Below are positions 46,411 through 57,638 of a stretch of 64,000 nucleotides of DNA, in pieces. Made by a program: the position numbers and the translations under genes. How positions within the stretch are numbered: the stretch's first letter is position 1; each line of letters opens with the position of its first letter. The stretch comes from Clostridium thermarum. Lineage in GTDB: Bacteria > Bacillota > Clostridia > Clostridiales > Clostridiaceae. The stretch lies in the NCBI RefSeq assembly GCF_006351925.1, contig NZ_CP040924.1, positions 3,601,501 through 3,665,500 on the forward strand, read 5' to 3'. Below the pieces are notes generated by a model. The model made no database searches. It was not told where the DNA came from and saw only the letters and a program-made list of their open reading frames with translations.

Positions 46411-47502
46411 TTACTTTATGCTTTCTATATAATTGTTGATTTTTACCTTGATCGCTTCTATTTTACTGAAATCCATTGCATACCTGTAGTACTCCTCCAG
46501 GCTATCATGAATTTCCTTTGCCTCTGCCAATGCCGCAATTCCTTCTTTGACTCTTTTCTTGTACCTTTTTATTATATCAGCTAATTTGGCTGCATATTTT
46601 TCATCAGTTCCGGGTGCAATTGTGGCTTCATACATATCAACTATCTCGTCATTATCTCTGCCGGGGAAGTATTCATGAGGTGAGGTGCTGTCAAAAATAA
46701 CCACACCTAGTTCCCTGAAAATCAGCATGTCAAGGCTGTGAGGATCAAATCCGCAATGATATACCTCTACATCTATTCCTCTCTCTTCTGCAGTTGCTGC
46801 AAGCTTCTTAAGCATAGAGGACTTGCCGCTTCCGGGACGTCCCTTTATAAAATATCTCTTTGGCATTTCTTTCGTAATTTCCGGTACAAAGTCAGTAGTT
46901 CCCTTTGGTGTAGCTCCACCGAAGAATCTGTGTTTTACAACTGCTTTCTTATCAAAACGTACATCCTTTAAAATTCTTTCGATTATATCTGCAGTAATTG
47001 CATTTGCCTTTGCAAAATCCATGTTACTGATATAGATTTTTTCCCATTCATCGTGTATTTTTAGTGCCTCACTGAATTTTGAATAAGCCAACTTATACTT
47101 TTCATCAGTCTCTTCTGTTAACTTTATCATATCCTTCTTATGTTTCTTAAGTTTTTCAATATCTAAAGCCTCACTCATATCTATATACTGCTCTATGAGG
47201 CCCGGCAGTTTTGCTACAATTGCACAAGGTTCGTTCCCATTGACTACTGCAACCTTAAGTTCGGGAATTATCACTCCATCAATGGAACCATTCTCTCTTG
47301 AACAATGCAAAACCTCTACATCATATCCTTTTTCATTCCATTCCTTAGCAAGGTTTTTTATTAATGTTGATTTTCCTGTACCTGGCCCACCCTTTAGTAC
47401 GAAGATTTTATCTAATCCCTGAAGGTTTGATTCATATAGACTATAAAATCCTCTGGCAGTATTACCTTCTGCATAATAATTTAAAACCCTTCCGGTCATC
47501 AT
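46411..47502 (-). CDS. Protein with two P-loop ATPase domains (PRK06851-like)
   Basis: The 363-aa protein repeats one ATP-binding fold. The first Walker A is LKGGPGTGKSTLIKNLA (about residue 37) and the second is IKGRPGSGKSSMLKKLA (about 218). Each is followed by a DVEVxHC segment (VEVLHCSRENGSIDG, VEVYHCGFDPHSLD). The halves are similar, indicating an internal duplication. Function is not established. AGGAGTGTATT precedes ATG 47502. Confidence 0.87.
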   Translation of the reverse strand: MMTGRVLNYYAEGNTARGFYSLYESNLQGLDKIFVLKGGPGTGKSTLIKNLAKEWNEKGYDVEVLHCSRENGSIDGVIIPELKVAVVNGNEPCAIVAKLPGLIEQYIDMSEALDIEKLKKHKKDMIKLTEETDEKYKLAYSKFSEALKIHDEWEKIYISNMDFAKANAITADIIERILKDVRFDKKAVVKHRFFGGATPKGTTDFVPEITKEMPKRYFIKGRPGSGKSSMLKKLAATAEERGIDVEVYHCGFDPHSLDMLIFRELGVVIFDSTSPHEYFPGRDNDEIVDMYEATIAPGTDEKYAAKLADIIKRYKKRVKEGIAALAEAKEIHDSLEEYYRYAMDFSKIEAIKVKINNYIESIK

Positions 47503-47638
47503 AATACACTCCTTATGGAATACTTGAATTCCTTTCCGTTACATAATTAGGATATGCAGCTTGGCGTAGCTTTGTGCTGGCAACAGGTCCTTTTGTTTAT
47601 ACCAAAAGCTTTCAGATAAAACGCCACCTTGCCACTGA

Positions 47639-47680
47639 AAAAAGCTTCCCCACCCATACAAATGGGAAGGGAAGCTTTTT
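47639..47680 (-). terminator. Terminator after rubrerythrin
   Basis: AAAAAGCTTCCC and GGGAAGCTTTTT form a 12-bp stem with an inner CCAT/ATGG extension. It lies four bases beyond the rubrerythrin stop codon. Confidence 0.88.
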
Positions 47681-47684
47681 ATCT

Positions 47685-48239
47685 TTAGAATTCTTTGAAC
47701 ATTTCTCTCTTAACGCCGCAAACGGGACACTTTTCAACGTTTGCACCAATTTCCGTATAGCCGCATATTGGACATATATATATCTTTTCATCGCCCATGT
47801 CCTTACCTTCCCTTGCCAGGTCCTGAGCATCTTGGAACATCCTGGCATGAATCTTTTCTGCTTCTAATGCATAACGGAAGGCCTTTTCTGCATCCTTTTC
47901 ATTCTGGAACTTTGCAGCTTCAAGATATACAGGATACATTTGCTTTACTTCGTGTAATTCTCCATCTATTGCGCCCTGTAGGTTTTCTACTATGTTTGTG
48001 TTGCCGAATTCAGCGCCTGCTGTAACAGTGTGAGCACCAGCTTCATTTTTTAATACATTGAAGTGATTTTTAGCATGTGCCCACTCTGCATATGCTACTG
48101 CCCTAAATAGTCTTCCTATATTAGGATAACCATCTTTATCAGCAGCATCTCCCCATATGAGATACCTCATATGAGCCATACTTTCCCCGCCATAGGCTGA
48201 TCTCAAAAAATCCGCAGTCATTGCATTATTAACTCCCAA
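47685..48239 (-). CDS. Rubrerythrin
   Basis: The 184-aa protein has a ferritin-like di-iron four-helix domain (YGGESMAHMRYLIW, AEWAHAKNHFNVL, ALEAEKIHARMFQ) and a C-terminal rubredoxin-type Fe site (YICPICGYTEIG, KCPVCGVKREMF). It reduces peroxide in anaerobes. The start is TTG 48239, with AAGGGAG seven bases upstream. It is a single gene. Confidence 0.94.
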   Translation of the reverse strand: MGVNNAMTADFLRSAYGGESMAHMRYLIWGDAADKDGYPNIGRLFRAVAYAEWAHAKNHFNVLKNEAGAHTVTAGAEFGNTNIVENLQGAIDGELHEVKQMYPVYLEAAKFQNEKDAEKAFRYALEAEKIHARMFQDAQDLAREGKDMGDEKIYICPICGYTEIGANVEKCPVCGVKREMFKEF

Positions 48240-48399
48240 AAAAACACTCCCTTTATATATAAAATTTCCAGTTATATTATTATGTCATTCTCAATATTTT
48301 ATTCATACCTTTTAGACCACACAAAAATTTAGTTGAAAGTGGACAGTTTACATTTGAAAGTTATTCTTGAGATTCAGCCTCTTAGCTAAATATATGCAA

Positions 48400-49308
48400 C
48401 TAGTAGATCCCCTTACTAAAGTATCGGTCCCCTCTATCAGGAAATACGGTGACAATGTTTCCCCCTTCTACACTTTCTGCCAGCTTCAAGGCCGCTGCCA
48501 TAGCTGCTCCTGAGGAGCTGCCAACTATGATGCCTTCCTTAAGTGCCAGCTCTTTTACCATATTAAAGGCCTCTTCATCCTTGACCTTTATTACCTCATC
48601 AACCAAGCTCATATCCATAGTATTTGGAATAAAATTATTGCCAATTCCTTCAACCTTATAGCAGCCCTCCGGCCCCCCTCCCATAGTTGAACCTATTGGA
48701 TCTGCCAGAACGCCCCTTACCGTTGGAAGTTTTTCTCTCAGGTACTTCATTACCCCGGTATAGGTACCACCGCTTCCGGCTCCCGCTACAAAATAATCAA
48801 TTTTCCCCTCCAGGGCCTCATATATTTCAGGACCGGTAGTTTCATAGTGGGCTCTGGGATTAGCTTCATTTTCAAACTGCTCCAAAGCAATGGAATTCTC
48901 GATAGAGGACAAAAGTTCCTTGGCCTTAGCTACTGCTCCCAGCATCCCCAGTTCCCTGGGAGTGTTCACTATCTTTGCCCCCAAGGCTCTCATCAAGGCT
49001 TGCTTTTCCACAGAAAACTTCTCCGGAACTACAAAGATTATATTATAACCTCTATTTAAGGCTGCAAAGGCCACCCCTATACCTGTATTTCCTGCAGTTG
49101 CCTCTACAATGGTATAGCCCGGTTTAAGCCTTCCTTCTCTTTCTGCCCCTTCTATCATATAAACACCTATTCTGTCCTTCACACTGCCCCCCGGGTTATG
49201 GTTTTCAAGTTTAGCAAATATATTTACACCTGACTTAACTCCCATATTATTTAGCTTTATGAGAGGAGTATTCCCTATCAGCTCTCTTAAATCATTTATA
49301 TATTTCAT
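48400..49308 (-). CDS. mccA: Cysteine synthase / O-acetylserine-dependent cystathionine beta-synthase (MccA-like)
   Basis: This 302-aa PLP enzyme has the Lys in HNPGGSVKDRIGVYMIE, the substrate loop VEATAGNTGIGVAFAALNRG and the phosphate-binding GAGSGGTYTG. Placement with mccB and a methyltransferase under a cysteine T-box matches the clostridial ubiG-mccB-mccA operon, which makes cysteine from homocysteine. ATG 49308 is preferred to GTG 49317 since GAGGG lies eight bases before it. It is the third gene of the operon. Confidence 0.88.
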   Translation of the reverse strand: MKYINDLRELIGNTPLIKLNNMGVKSGVNIFAKLENHNPGGSVKDRIGVYMIEGAEREGRLKPGYTIVEATAGNTGIGVAFAALNRGYNIIFVVPEKFSVEKQALMRALGAKIVNTPRELGMLGAVAKAKELLSSIENSIALEQFENEANPRAHYETTGPEIYEALEGKIDYFVAGAGSGGTYTGVMKYLREKLPTVRGVLADPIGSTMGGGPEGCYKVEGIGNNFIPNTMDMSLVDEVIKVKDEEAFNMVKELALKEGIIVGSSSGAAMAAALKLAESVEGGNIVTVFPDRGDRYFSKGIY

Positions 49309-49330
49309 CACCAACACCCTCTACCATATA

Positions 49331-50479
49331 TTACTCTTCCTTAGCCAGCTCAATTGCCTTGTTTATATCCTCTATCAGATCCTCCGCATTTTCTATTCCT
49401 ACAGATAGCCTTATCAAATTGTCTACTATTCCTACCTTCTGCCTTATTTCATATGGAATAGAAGCATGAGTCATAGTTGCCGGATGACTTATTAAGGACT
49501 CTACTCCTCCTAAGCTCTCTCCAAAGGTAATAAACTGTAAGCCTTCAATAAACTTCTTATAGCTGTACCCTTCTTTTAGAACAAAGGCTATCATTCCACC
49601 GTAACCCTTAGCCTGCTTACTCTGGACAGAGTGTCCCGGATGATCTTCAAAACCGGGGTAATATACCTTAGCCACCTCTGCCCTGCTTCTCAAGTATTCC
49701 GCTATAATCTTTGCATTTGAATTGTGTCTATCCATTCTAACCGCCAGGGTCTTTATTCCCCTGATCATAAGGAAAGAGTCAAAGGGTGGCAGCACACCAC
49801 CTGTAGCATTTTGTATAAAGTGAAGCCTTTCCGCCAAATCCTTGCTATTGACTACAGCAAGGCCTGATACTGTATCACTGTGGCCTCCAAGATACTTTGT
49901 TCCACTGTGAACCACTATGTCAGCCCCTAATTCAATAGGCCTTTGTAAATAAGGGGTCATAAAAGTATTGTCTACAATTGTCAATAAACCATGTTCCTTA
50001 GCCAGCTTAGCTACCTCTGCTATATCAGTAATGTCCATCAAAGGGTTTGTTGGAGTTTCTATATATATGGCCACAACATTTTCATCAATGGCTTCTTTGA
50101 TTTCTTGGAGCTTAGAGGTATTGACAATGGCATACTTAATATTAAAATTAGTGAATACCTTATCTAATACCCTAAAGCTGCCCCCATATATATTATTTGA
50201 TATCAGAATTTTATCTCCGGCTTTAAATAAGAAAATCACTGCCGTTATGGCCGCCATGCCGGAAGCAAAGGCAAATCCGGCATAACCTCCTTCCAACTCT
50301 GCAATAAGCTTTTCTAATGCCTCTCTTGTGGGGTTCCCAGTTCTTGAGTATTCATAGCCTTTATTAACCCCCATCTCAGGCTGCTTATAAGTTGAGGTTT
50401 GGTAAATAGGTACATTTACCGCCCCGGTATTTTCATCTCCATCTATTCCACCATGTATTAATAATGATTCAATTTTCAT
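49331..50479 (-). CDS. mccB: Cystathionine gamma-lyase / Cys-Met metabolism PLP enzyme (MccB-like)
   Basis: The 382-aa enzyme shows IHGGIDGDENTGAVNVPIYQ, TGNPTREALEKLIAELEGG and the PLP lysine in VVHSGTKYLGGHSDTVSG. It should cleave cystathionine to cysteine, the second step of reverse transsulfuration. GGGAGGAG lies five bases before ATG 50479. It is placed between the methyltransferase and mccA genes, 22 nt from the latter. Confidence 0.9.
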   Translation of the reverse strand: MKIESLLIHGGIDGDENTGAVNVPIYQTSTYKQPEMGVNKGYEYSRTGNPTREALEKLIAELEGGYAGFAFASGMAAITAVIFLFKAGDKILISNNIYGGSFRVLDKVFTNFNIKYAIVNTSKLQEIKEAIDENVVAIYIETPTNPLMDITDIAEVAKLAKEHGLLTIVDNTFMTPYLQRPIELGADIVVHSGTKYLGGHSDTVSGLAVVNSKDLAERLHFIQNATGGVLPPFDSFLMIRGIKTLAVRMDRHNSNAKIIAEYLRSRAEVAKVYYPGFEDHPGHSVQSKQAKGYGGMIAFVLKEGYSYKKFIEGLQFITFGESLGGVESLISHPATMTHASIPYEIRQKVGIVDNLIRLSVGIENAEDLIEDINKAIELAKEE

Positions 50480-50499
50480 TTTAACTCCTCCCACACTCT

Positions 50500-51123
50500 C
50501 TATTTAACTGCTGTTGCTATAAATATCCCAGTTTCAGTGTACTCACCTTTACTGGAGTATCCTTTGCACTTCAAGTCTGTGTTTTCAATCCTTATATCCC
50601 TAAAGCCTGCTTCTTTAAGCCACTGAGTTATTTGCTCATTGGAAAAGCCAAGCCATTCGTCATACATCTCTTCTCTGGCCCATTCTCCATTGTGCTCCAT
50701 AACATCGGAAATGACCACAAATCCGCCTTTTACAATAACTCTATACATCTCTTCTATGGCTTTCTTAGCGTTCTTTACATGATGAAGGGCCATATTTATA
50801 AAGGTAGCATCCAAAGACTCATCAAAGAGAGCCAAGTTATCCAAAGAAGATTTTATGGGATATATATTTTTAAGTTCCCGTTTTAAAGCCGCTGTCTTCA
50901 GCTCCTTTAGCATATTTATGGAGTTGTCTATAGAAAACACTATACTTGCATCATTAGCCAATGCCAATGACACAAAACCTGTACCGCATCCTAAATCAGC
51001 CACTACCTTATCCTTTATATTGTTAATAGATAAAAGCTTGTACTTTACCCTTTCCTCAAAGTATTCGCTTCTTATTACATTCCATTGTTTTGCTATAGAG
51101 TCAAAATATTGTACTGAATTCAT
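50500..51123 (-). CDS. SAM-dependent methyltransferase (UbiG/YrrT-like)
   Basis: The 207-aa class I methyltransferase has motif I VVADLGCGTGFVSLALA and motif IV ATFINMALHHVKNAKKAIEE. In Bacillus the equivalent yrrT lies with mccAB, and in Clostridium ubiG begins the mccBA operon. It probably links SAM use to homocysteine recycling; substrate unknown. AGGAGG precedes ATG 51123. It follows the T-box terminator by 27 nt. Confidence 0.87.
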   Translation of the reverse strand: MNSVQYFDSIAKQWNVIRSEYFEERVKYKLLSINNIKDKVVADLGCGTGFVSLALANDASIVFSIDNSINMLKELKTAALKRELKNIYPIKSSLDNLALFDESLDATFINMALHHVKNAKKAIEEMYRVIVKGGFVVISDVMEHNGEWAREEMYDEWLGFSNEQITQWLKEAGFRDIRIENTDLKCKGYSSKGEYTETGIFIATAVK

Positions 51124-51149
51124 AATATTTTCCTCCTAATCTATTATTA

Positions 51150-51465
51150 GATAAGCAAAAAACTTCTGCCTCTAAATATAGAGGCAGAAGTTAAATTCCG
51201 CGGTCCCACTCTAATTATCATATATGCAAAGGCATAATGATATCTCCTTTACTTCGGTACTAACATACCTTAACGCTATAACAGGCGTACCCGCTGCAGT
51301 CTACAAGAGTATTACTCCTTCGATGCAGTGCTCAAAGACGCATTCACATAACTTACACTTAAAGCCCTTCTCAGCCACTGAGGACTTTTCTCTGTCAGCT
51401 TACATTATGCTACTATTTCTTATCAACGCATTTATTCCTACTAATCCAATAGGATTGCCTAACTT
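51150..51465 (-). promoter_or_regulatory. Cysteine-specific T-box riboswitch
   Basis: The RNA has the T-box core AGAGTGGGACCGCGG (51212-51198) and a terminator of 14 bp (51161-51174 with 51179-51192), followed by TTTTTTG. In Stem I the specifier segment reads GTGAATGCGTC, giving codon UGC (51342-51340) for Cys. The variable T-box base is G, which pairs with U73, the discriminator of tRNA-Cys. Both features agree. Uncharged tRNA-Cys should allow transcription of the methyltransferase-mccB-mccA operon. Confidence 0.93.
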
Positions 51466-51471
51466 AATAAT

Positions 51472-51500
51472 ATCATATGCTCATTCTTTAATTTTGTCAA
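51472..51500 (-). promoter_or_regulatory. Promoter of the T-box operon
   Basis: On the minus strand TTGACA (51500-51495), 17 bases, then TATGAT (51477-51472), just upstream of the T-box leader. Confidence 0.8.
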
Positions 51501-51576
51501 CAATAAATAAAAACTTTACTTTAGTAAACTTATACTTAAATGTATACAGTTGCTTCAATAATTTTAAGCTTCCTAA

Positions 51577-52188
51577 TCATATAATAAGTTCTAATATACC
51601 AAGACAGATTATAATAATTGCAGATATATATTCACTGTACTTAGATATACTACTATTCAATATTTTATGTCCTATATAAACTCCAACCTTTAAAAATAAC
51701 ATACTAAAAATAAATGTTACTATAGAGGTTATATATATATTGAGGCCTGCAACACTGACTCCTATACCAAAGCCAATATTGTTTATACTGAGAATACCCC
51801 CCAGTATTGCAGCCTCCTTAAGTTCTATCTCCTTTGAATTATCCTTATCCAGAAATTCTGGATGCTCAATATAATCATAATATTGATTAGTAGGCCTATC
51901 CTTCAAAAGTGAATGCTCTTTCTGGGCCTTTATTGATCCGATCAGCATATACATTCCAAATATAATTAATAAGGTACTTCCTAACATTTTTGCCTGCTCT
52001 TTTGATATGAAAGCTTGAACGCCCTTACCAATCAACATGGCACAAAAGGTTCCCAAGCATGAAACCACAGCCACGAGTAAATTGCTGGAAAAGTTTATCT
52101 TTATAGCCTTTCCACCATAACTTATCCCAATAACAAAATTATCACAGCTTGAAGCCAAACAGAAAAAAAGAATTGATATTAAATGCAT
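51577..52188 (-). CDS. ytaF: Sporulation membrane protein YtaF (MntP-like family)
   Basis: The 203-aa protein has six hydrophobic helices in two halves. Each half carries the repeat motif: SSCDNFVIGISYGGKAI near the start, and SINNIGFGIGVSVAGL in the second half. The D-N-x4-G pattern is shared with the MntP manganese exporters. Role in sporulation is known only for relatives. ATG 52188 follows GGAGG by five bases. Confidence 0.9.
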   Translation of the reverse strand: MHLISILFFCLASSCDNFVIGISYGGKAIKINFSSNLLVAVVSCLGTFCAMLIGKGVQAFISKEQAKMLGSTLLIIFGMYMLIGSIKAQKEHSLLKDRPTNQYYDYIEHPEFLDKDNSKEIELKEAAILGGILSINNIGFGIGVSVAGLNIYITSIVTFIFSMLFLKVGVYIGHKILNSSISKYSEYISAIIIICLGILELII

Positions 52189-52255
52189 ATAACCCTCCAG
52201 CATACTTAGTACACTATAAAATATACAGTGTATAGCTGAAGGGTTACTTATTATA

Positions 52256-54439
52256 CTATTTTAAATTCAGTTTTGCCAGTGCCTCCGCCAAGGCATTATT
52301 ACCTATATCTTCTTGTTTACTTTGTTGTCTTAAATATCTGGCTACTTCTTTCTTGGATACAGTATTACTTTCGTTCTTCTTTCTCTCGTTGAATGCAGAA
52401 AGCTTTTCCCTATAGCCGCAGCTGCAGACAAATATACGGCTATCACCCTCACCTCTAAGCTCCAGCTTTTTATGGCAGTTAGGACACCTTGCATTGGTTA
52501 TTTGAGAAATTCCCTTTCTATAGCCACATTCTCTATCCTGGCACACAAGCAGCTTTCCTTTTTTGCCCTTTACCTCTAACAGGTACTTTCCACATTCCGG
52601 GCATTTTTCTCTGGTCATATTATCATGCCTGAACTTTTCTCCGCTGTTCTTTATATCCTCTACAATTTCTTTTGCATACTCTCTCATTTCTTTGATGAAG
52701 GTACCTTTATTCAGCTTTCCTTTAGAAATATTTCCCAATTTCTGCTCCCATTGTGCCGTAAGAGCAGGAGACTTTAATTCTTCCGGCACTAGGTCTAATA
52801 ACTGCTTACCCTTAGAGGTTATGAATATGTCTTTTCCCCTCTTCTCAATTAGAAAGCTGTTAAAGAGTTTCTCAATAATATCCGCTCTGGTGGCTACAGT
52901 ACCGATTCCGCCGGCTTCCCCAATGGTCTTTATCAGCTCTTTGCTCTCGCCCTGCATATATTTAACCGGATTTTCCATGGCAGAAAGTAATGTAGCTTCA
53001 TTGAAAGGAGCAGGCGGCTTTGTCTCACCCTTAGTTTGAACTATTGAAGTCACTTCAAGTATGTCACCCTTATTAAGCTCCGGCAAAGTTTGCTCTGCTA
53101 GCTCTTCAGATTCATCCTCATCAAAGCTGTCTTCGTAGACTTCCTTCCAGCCCAAGGACAATACCCTCTTTCCTCTGGCCATAAAGGACTCTTCCCCTAT
53201 CTTTGCTCTCAGGGTAGTTTGCTCATATTCAAAGGGAGGATATAGCACAGCTAAAAAACGCTTTACCACAAGGTCATAGATCTTTCTTTCCTTATCGCTG
53301 AGCAGGCTTAAGGATATGGTCTGCTCCGTGGGTATTATGGCGTGATGATCTGATACCTTGCTGTCATCTACAAAGGATTTATTAGCCTTTATAGGACTTT
53401 TCATAAGCTTCATGGCTGCCTTTGAGTAAGGTCCAACACCACAGGCTTTTATTCTGTCCTTTAGTGTATCTACAATATCTGAGGACAAATACCTGGAATC
53501 CGTTCGCGGATAGGTAAGCACCTTATAATTCTCATATAATCTCTGCATTATGGACAAAGTCTCCTTAGCAGAGTATCCAAAGAACTTATTTGCATCTCTC
53601 TGAAGCTCTGTCAAATCGTAAAGCTGCGGAGCAAAACTCTTTTTAGCTGTCTTCTCAATATCTACAAGCTGAACATCTTTATTCTTTATATTTTTTAAAA
53701 TGATATCTATTTTTTCTTTATCAAAGCTCTTTATATCCTTAGACTTGGCATCTTGCCAGGTAAACTTAATGCCCTGGGCCACTGCTGTTATGCCATAGTA
53801 GGTTTTGGGCTTGAAGTTTCTGATCTCTTCTTCCCTGGCAGCTATCATAGCCAAGGTTGGTGTCTGTACCCTTCCACAGGACAATTGAGCATTGTACTTT
53901 GTAGTCAGGGCTCTGGTAGCATTTATGCCCACTATCCAGTCCGCTTCAGCACGGGCTACTGCAGAGTGATATAAGTTTTCATATTCTCTGCCATCTTTAA
54001 GCTTATTAAAGCCCTCTTTTATAGCCTTATCCGTAACGGAAGATATCCATAGACGCTTTATGGGCTTTCTCACATTAGCCTTTTCAATAATCCATCTGGC
54101 CACAAGCTCCCCCTCACGCCCCGCATCAGTAGCTATAACTATACTGTCTACATCTTTTCGATTTAACTGTTCCTTAACAACATTGAACTGCTTTCCACTC
54201 TGCTTGGTGACTACAAGCTTCAGGGGTGAAGGCAGCATGGGTAAGTCCTCCAGCTTCCAAGCCTTATACTTATCATCATATTGTTCCGGGTCCGCTAAGG
54301 TAACCAAGTGTCCCAGGGCCCAAGTAACTATATACTTATCACCTTCCAGGTATCCATTGCCACCTTTACTGCATTTTAATACCCTGGCAATGTCTCTACC
54401 TACTGAAGGCTTTTCTGCTAAAACCAATATTTTACTCAT
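52256..54439 (-). CDS. topB: DNA topoisomerase III
   Basis: The 727-aa type IA topoisomerase has the TOPRIM start MSKILVLAEKPSVGRDIARV with DAGREGELVARWI. The catalytic Tyr is in LTYPRTDSRYLS and the C-terminal zinc fingers are CPECGKYLLEV and CPNCHKKLELRG. It relaxes and decatenates DNA. ATG 54439 is preferred over 54445 by ribosome-site spacing (GAGG). Confidence 0.95.
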   Translation of the reverse strand: MSKILVLAEKPSVGRDIARVLKCSKGGNGYLEGDKYIVTWALGHLVTLADPEQYDDKYKAWKLEDLPMLPSPLKLVVTKQSGKQFNVVKEQLNRKDVDSIVIATDAGREGELVARWIIEKANVRKPIKRLWISSVTDKAIKEGFNKLKDGREYENLYHSAVARAEADWIVGINATRALTTKYNAQLSCGRVQTPTLAMIAAREEEIRNFKPKTYYGITAVAQGIKFTWQDAKSKDIKSFDKEKIDIILKNIKNKDVQLVDIEKTAKKSFAPQLYDLTELQRDANKFFGYSAKETLSIMQRLYENYKVLTYPRTDSRYLSSDIVDTLKDRIKACGVGPYSKAAMKLMKSPIKANKSFVDDSKVSDHHAIIPTEQTISLSLLSDKERKIYDLVVKRFLAVLYPPFEYEQTTLRAKIGEESFMARGKRVLSLGWKEVYEDSFDEDESEELAEQTLPELNKGDILEVTSIVQTKGETKPPAPFNEATLLSAMENPVKYMQGESKELIKTIGEAGGIGTVATRADIIEKLFNSFLIEKRGKDIFITSKGKQLLDLVPEELKSPALTAQWEQKLGNISKGKLNKGTFIKEMREYAKEIVEDIKNSGEKFRHDNMTREKCPECGKYLLEVKGKKGKLLVCQDRECGYRKGISQITNARCPNCHKKLELRGEGDSRIFVCSCGYREKLSAFNERKKNESNTVSKKEVARYLRQQSKQEDIGNNALAEALAKLNLK

Positions 54440-54469
54440 ATTCATTCCTCACTAATCTATTAAAATTAA

Positions 54470-54540
54470 AGATTTTTCGTAGAGAATCGGAGAAAAATCT
54501 TCCTCAATTACTCATTACTCACTGCTCATTACTCATTTAG
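54470..54540. repeat. Dispersed palindromic repeat, first-half copy (inverted)
   Basis: AAAGATTTTTCGTAGAGAATCGGAGAAAAATCTTCC is reported here by landmarks only: GATTTTTCGTAGAG, GAGAAAAATC, then ATTACTCATTACTCACTG and CTCATTACTCATT. In reverse orientation it matches the first half of the copy at 46265-46410. It lies upstream of topB. Confidence 0.82.
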
Positions 54541-54642
54541 AAAATTGTACACTAATTATACTATTCACATTAACACATTTTTACACAATGTATCAAGGGT
54601 CCATTGAAATATGCAGATTTAAAGTATAATCACAAAATCAAA

Positions 54643-54670
54643 AAACCCTATAAGATTTCTCTTATAGGGT
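54643..54670 (-). terminator. Terminator after the small zinc-ribbon gene
   Basis: ACCCTATAAGA and TCTTATAGGGT form a perfect 11-bp stem with a 4-nt loop. On the minus strand TTTTTTG follows. Confidence 0.88.
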
Positions 54671-54686
54671 GTGTTGTCGGATTGAA

Positions 54687-54851
54687 TTATCTTCTGAATC
54701 CTCTGTTGTTCTGTTGCTTTCTTGCTTTTCTGCACTCAGGACATCTTACTGGATCATTTTCGAATCCTTTTTCCTTGTAGAAAGCCTGCTCGCCTTCAGT
54801 GAAAACGAATTCTTTTCCACAATCTTTGCATACTAAATTTTTATCTGCCAT
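54687..54851 (-). CDS. Small zinc-ribbon protein
   Basis: The 54-aa protein reads MADKNLVCKDCGKEFVFTEG, then FYKEKGFENDPVRCPECRKA and a basic tail. Two CxxC pairs form a probable zinc ribbon (zf-trcl type), common as a highly expressed small protein in clostridia. A longer frame from 54938 has no support; AAAGGAGG precedes ATG 54851. The 300-nt region 54852-55151 holds no other gene. Confidence 0.92.
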   Translation of the reverse strand: MADKNLVCKDCGKEFVFTEGEQAFYKEKGFENDPVRCPECRKARKQQNNRGFRR

Positions 54852-55151
54852 TTCAACATTCCTCCTTTTAGATTGATAGTGAAGATTTAAAAACTGATTA
54901 ACACATCTTCCTGACAAAAGGGGAATGTTGTTGATCATTTAAATCTCTTGCTACGGAATTAACCGTAACTACTATGTAATTATAGCACAGCCTATTATAA
55001 TATGCAATAAATTTTATTTTTATTTTTCATAATTTTTTAACAGTTTTTAAACCTATATAAATATTTATATATGCTAAAAACTGCTGTAACCCTTATCCCC
55101 TAACTGCTATTATAATAATAGAGAATAATAATATTAAAAGGGGATTAATCA

Positions 55152-55808
55152 ATGATAAATTATGGATTTAGTGACCCAAATCCACGTACATCAATGAGAA
55201 GAAAGATGAAAGTCACCGGCAGTGGTTCCATTAAGGCTGAACCGGATATTGCCACAGTGAATCTTGGCGTTGTTACAGAAAACATGAGTCTGGAAGCAGC
55301 CCAAAGAGAAAACACCCTTAGGACAAATGCTGTTATAGACAGCTTATTAAAGTTGAAGGTTTCCAGAAAAGACATAGGCACCGCAAGCTTTGATATCCAG
55401 CCCCAATACGATTTTGTAGAAGGTAGACAGGAGTTTAAAGGCTTTAGGGTTACCAATATATTATCTGTCACCGTAAGAGATCTTTCAAAAACTGGAGAAA
55501 TTATAGATACCGCTATTGCCAGTGGAGCTAACCGTGTAGATAGTGTACGCTTTTCCGTAGAAAATCCTGCTGAATATTACAGCCGTGCATTAAGCTTGGC
55601 GGTAAGAAGTGCTTCAGAAAAGGCAAAGGAACTTTCCTACGACTTCGGTGTTCAACTTAACCCTATCCCCATTAGGATTACAGAACAAAGCTCTGTTACC
55701 CTTCCGGAAGAAGCTCAAACCATGAAGTTAATGGCTTCTTCCACACCCATATTGCCCGGTCAGATTGAAATCACTGCACGGATTGAGGTCGTTTTTGAGT
55801 ATCGATAA
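55152..55808 (+). CDS. SIMPL-domain (DUF541) protein
   Basis: The 218-aa protein matches the SIMPL family: VTGSGSIKAEPDIATVNLGV, VIDSLLKLKVSRKDIGTASF, IQPQYDF, FRVTNILSVTVRDLSKTGEI and AVRSASEKAKELSYDFGV. Unlike many relatives it has no signal peptide (start MINYGFSDPNPRTSMRRK), so it may act in the cytoplasm. Function is unknown. AAAAGGGGATTAATCA precedes the ATG. Confidence 0.9.
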   Translation: MINYGFSDPNPRTSMRRKMKVTGSGSIKAEPDIATVNLGVVTENMSLEAAQRENTLRTNAVIDSLLKLKVSRKDIGTASFDIQPQYDFVEGRQEFKGFRVTNILSVTVRDLSKTGEIIDTAIASGANRVDSVRFSVENPAEYYSRALSLAVRSASEKAKELSYDFGVQLNPIPIRITEQSSVTLPEEAQTMKLMASSTPILPGQIEITARIEVVFEYR

Positions 55809-55864
55809 AATTATCAGTAAAAAAGTAGCGATTACCAAACAAAAAATTTAAAATCTTACTGAAA

Positions 55865-55962
55865 CGTAGTTTTAAAATAATAACTTTTGTAGAAATTCAG
55901 CTCCGCTGAATTTCATCCATAATTGCTCATTACTCATCACTCATTATTCATTGAAAAGAATA
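55865..55962. repeat. Dispersed palindromic repeat, second-half copy
   Basis: TTTAAAATAATAACTTTTGT leads to the hairpin GAAATTCAGC/GCTGAATTTC, then CATCCATAATTGCTC and TACTCATCACTCATTATTC. It matches the second half of the full copy at 46265-46410. It lies between two co-oriented genes. Confidence 0.85.
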
Positions 55963-56036
55963 AAAACTATATGCTTGAGCTTATTATTATGCTATAATAT
56001 GAAAGCATGTCAAAAAACATTGAAAAGGATGATTGA

Positions 56037-57632
<1,596 letters not shown>

Positions 57633-57638
57633 AAAATA

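Noticed and set aside
48240-48399. Antisense S-box riboswitch downstream of mccA, expected from the C. acetobutylicum model
   Set aside because: No S-box core or terminator arrangement is visible on either strand by eye.
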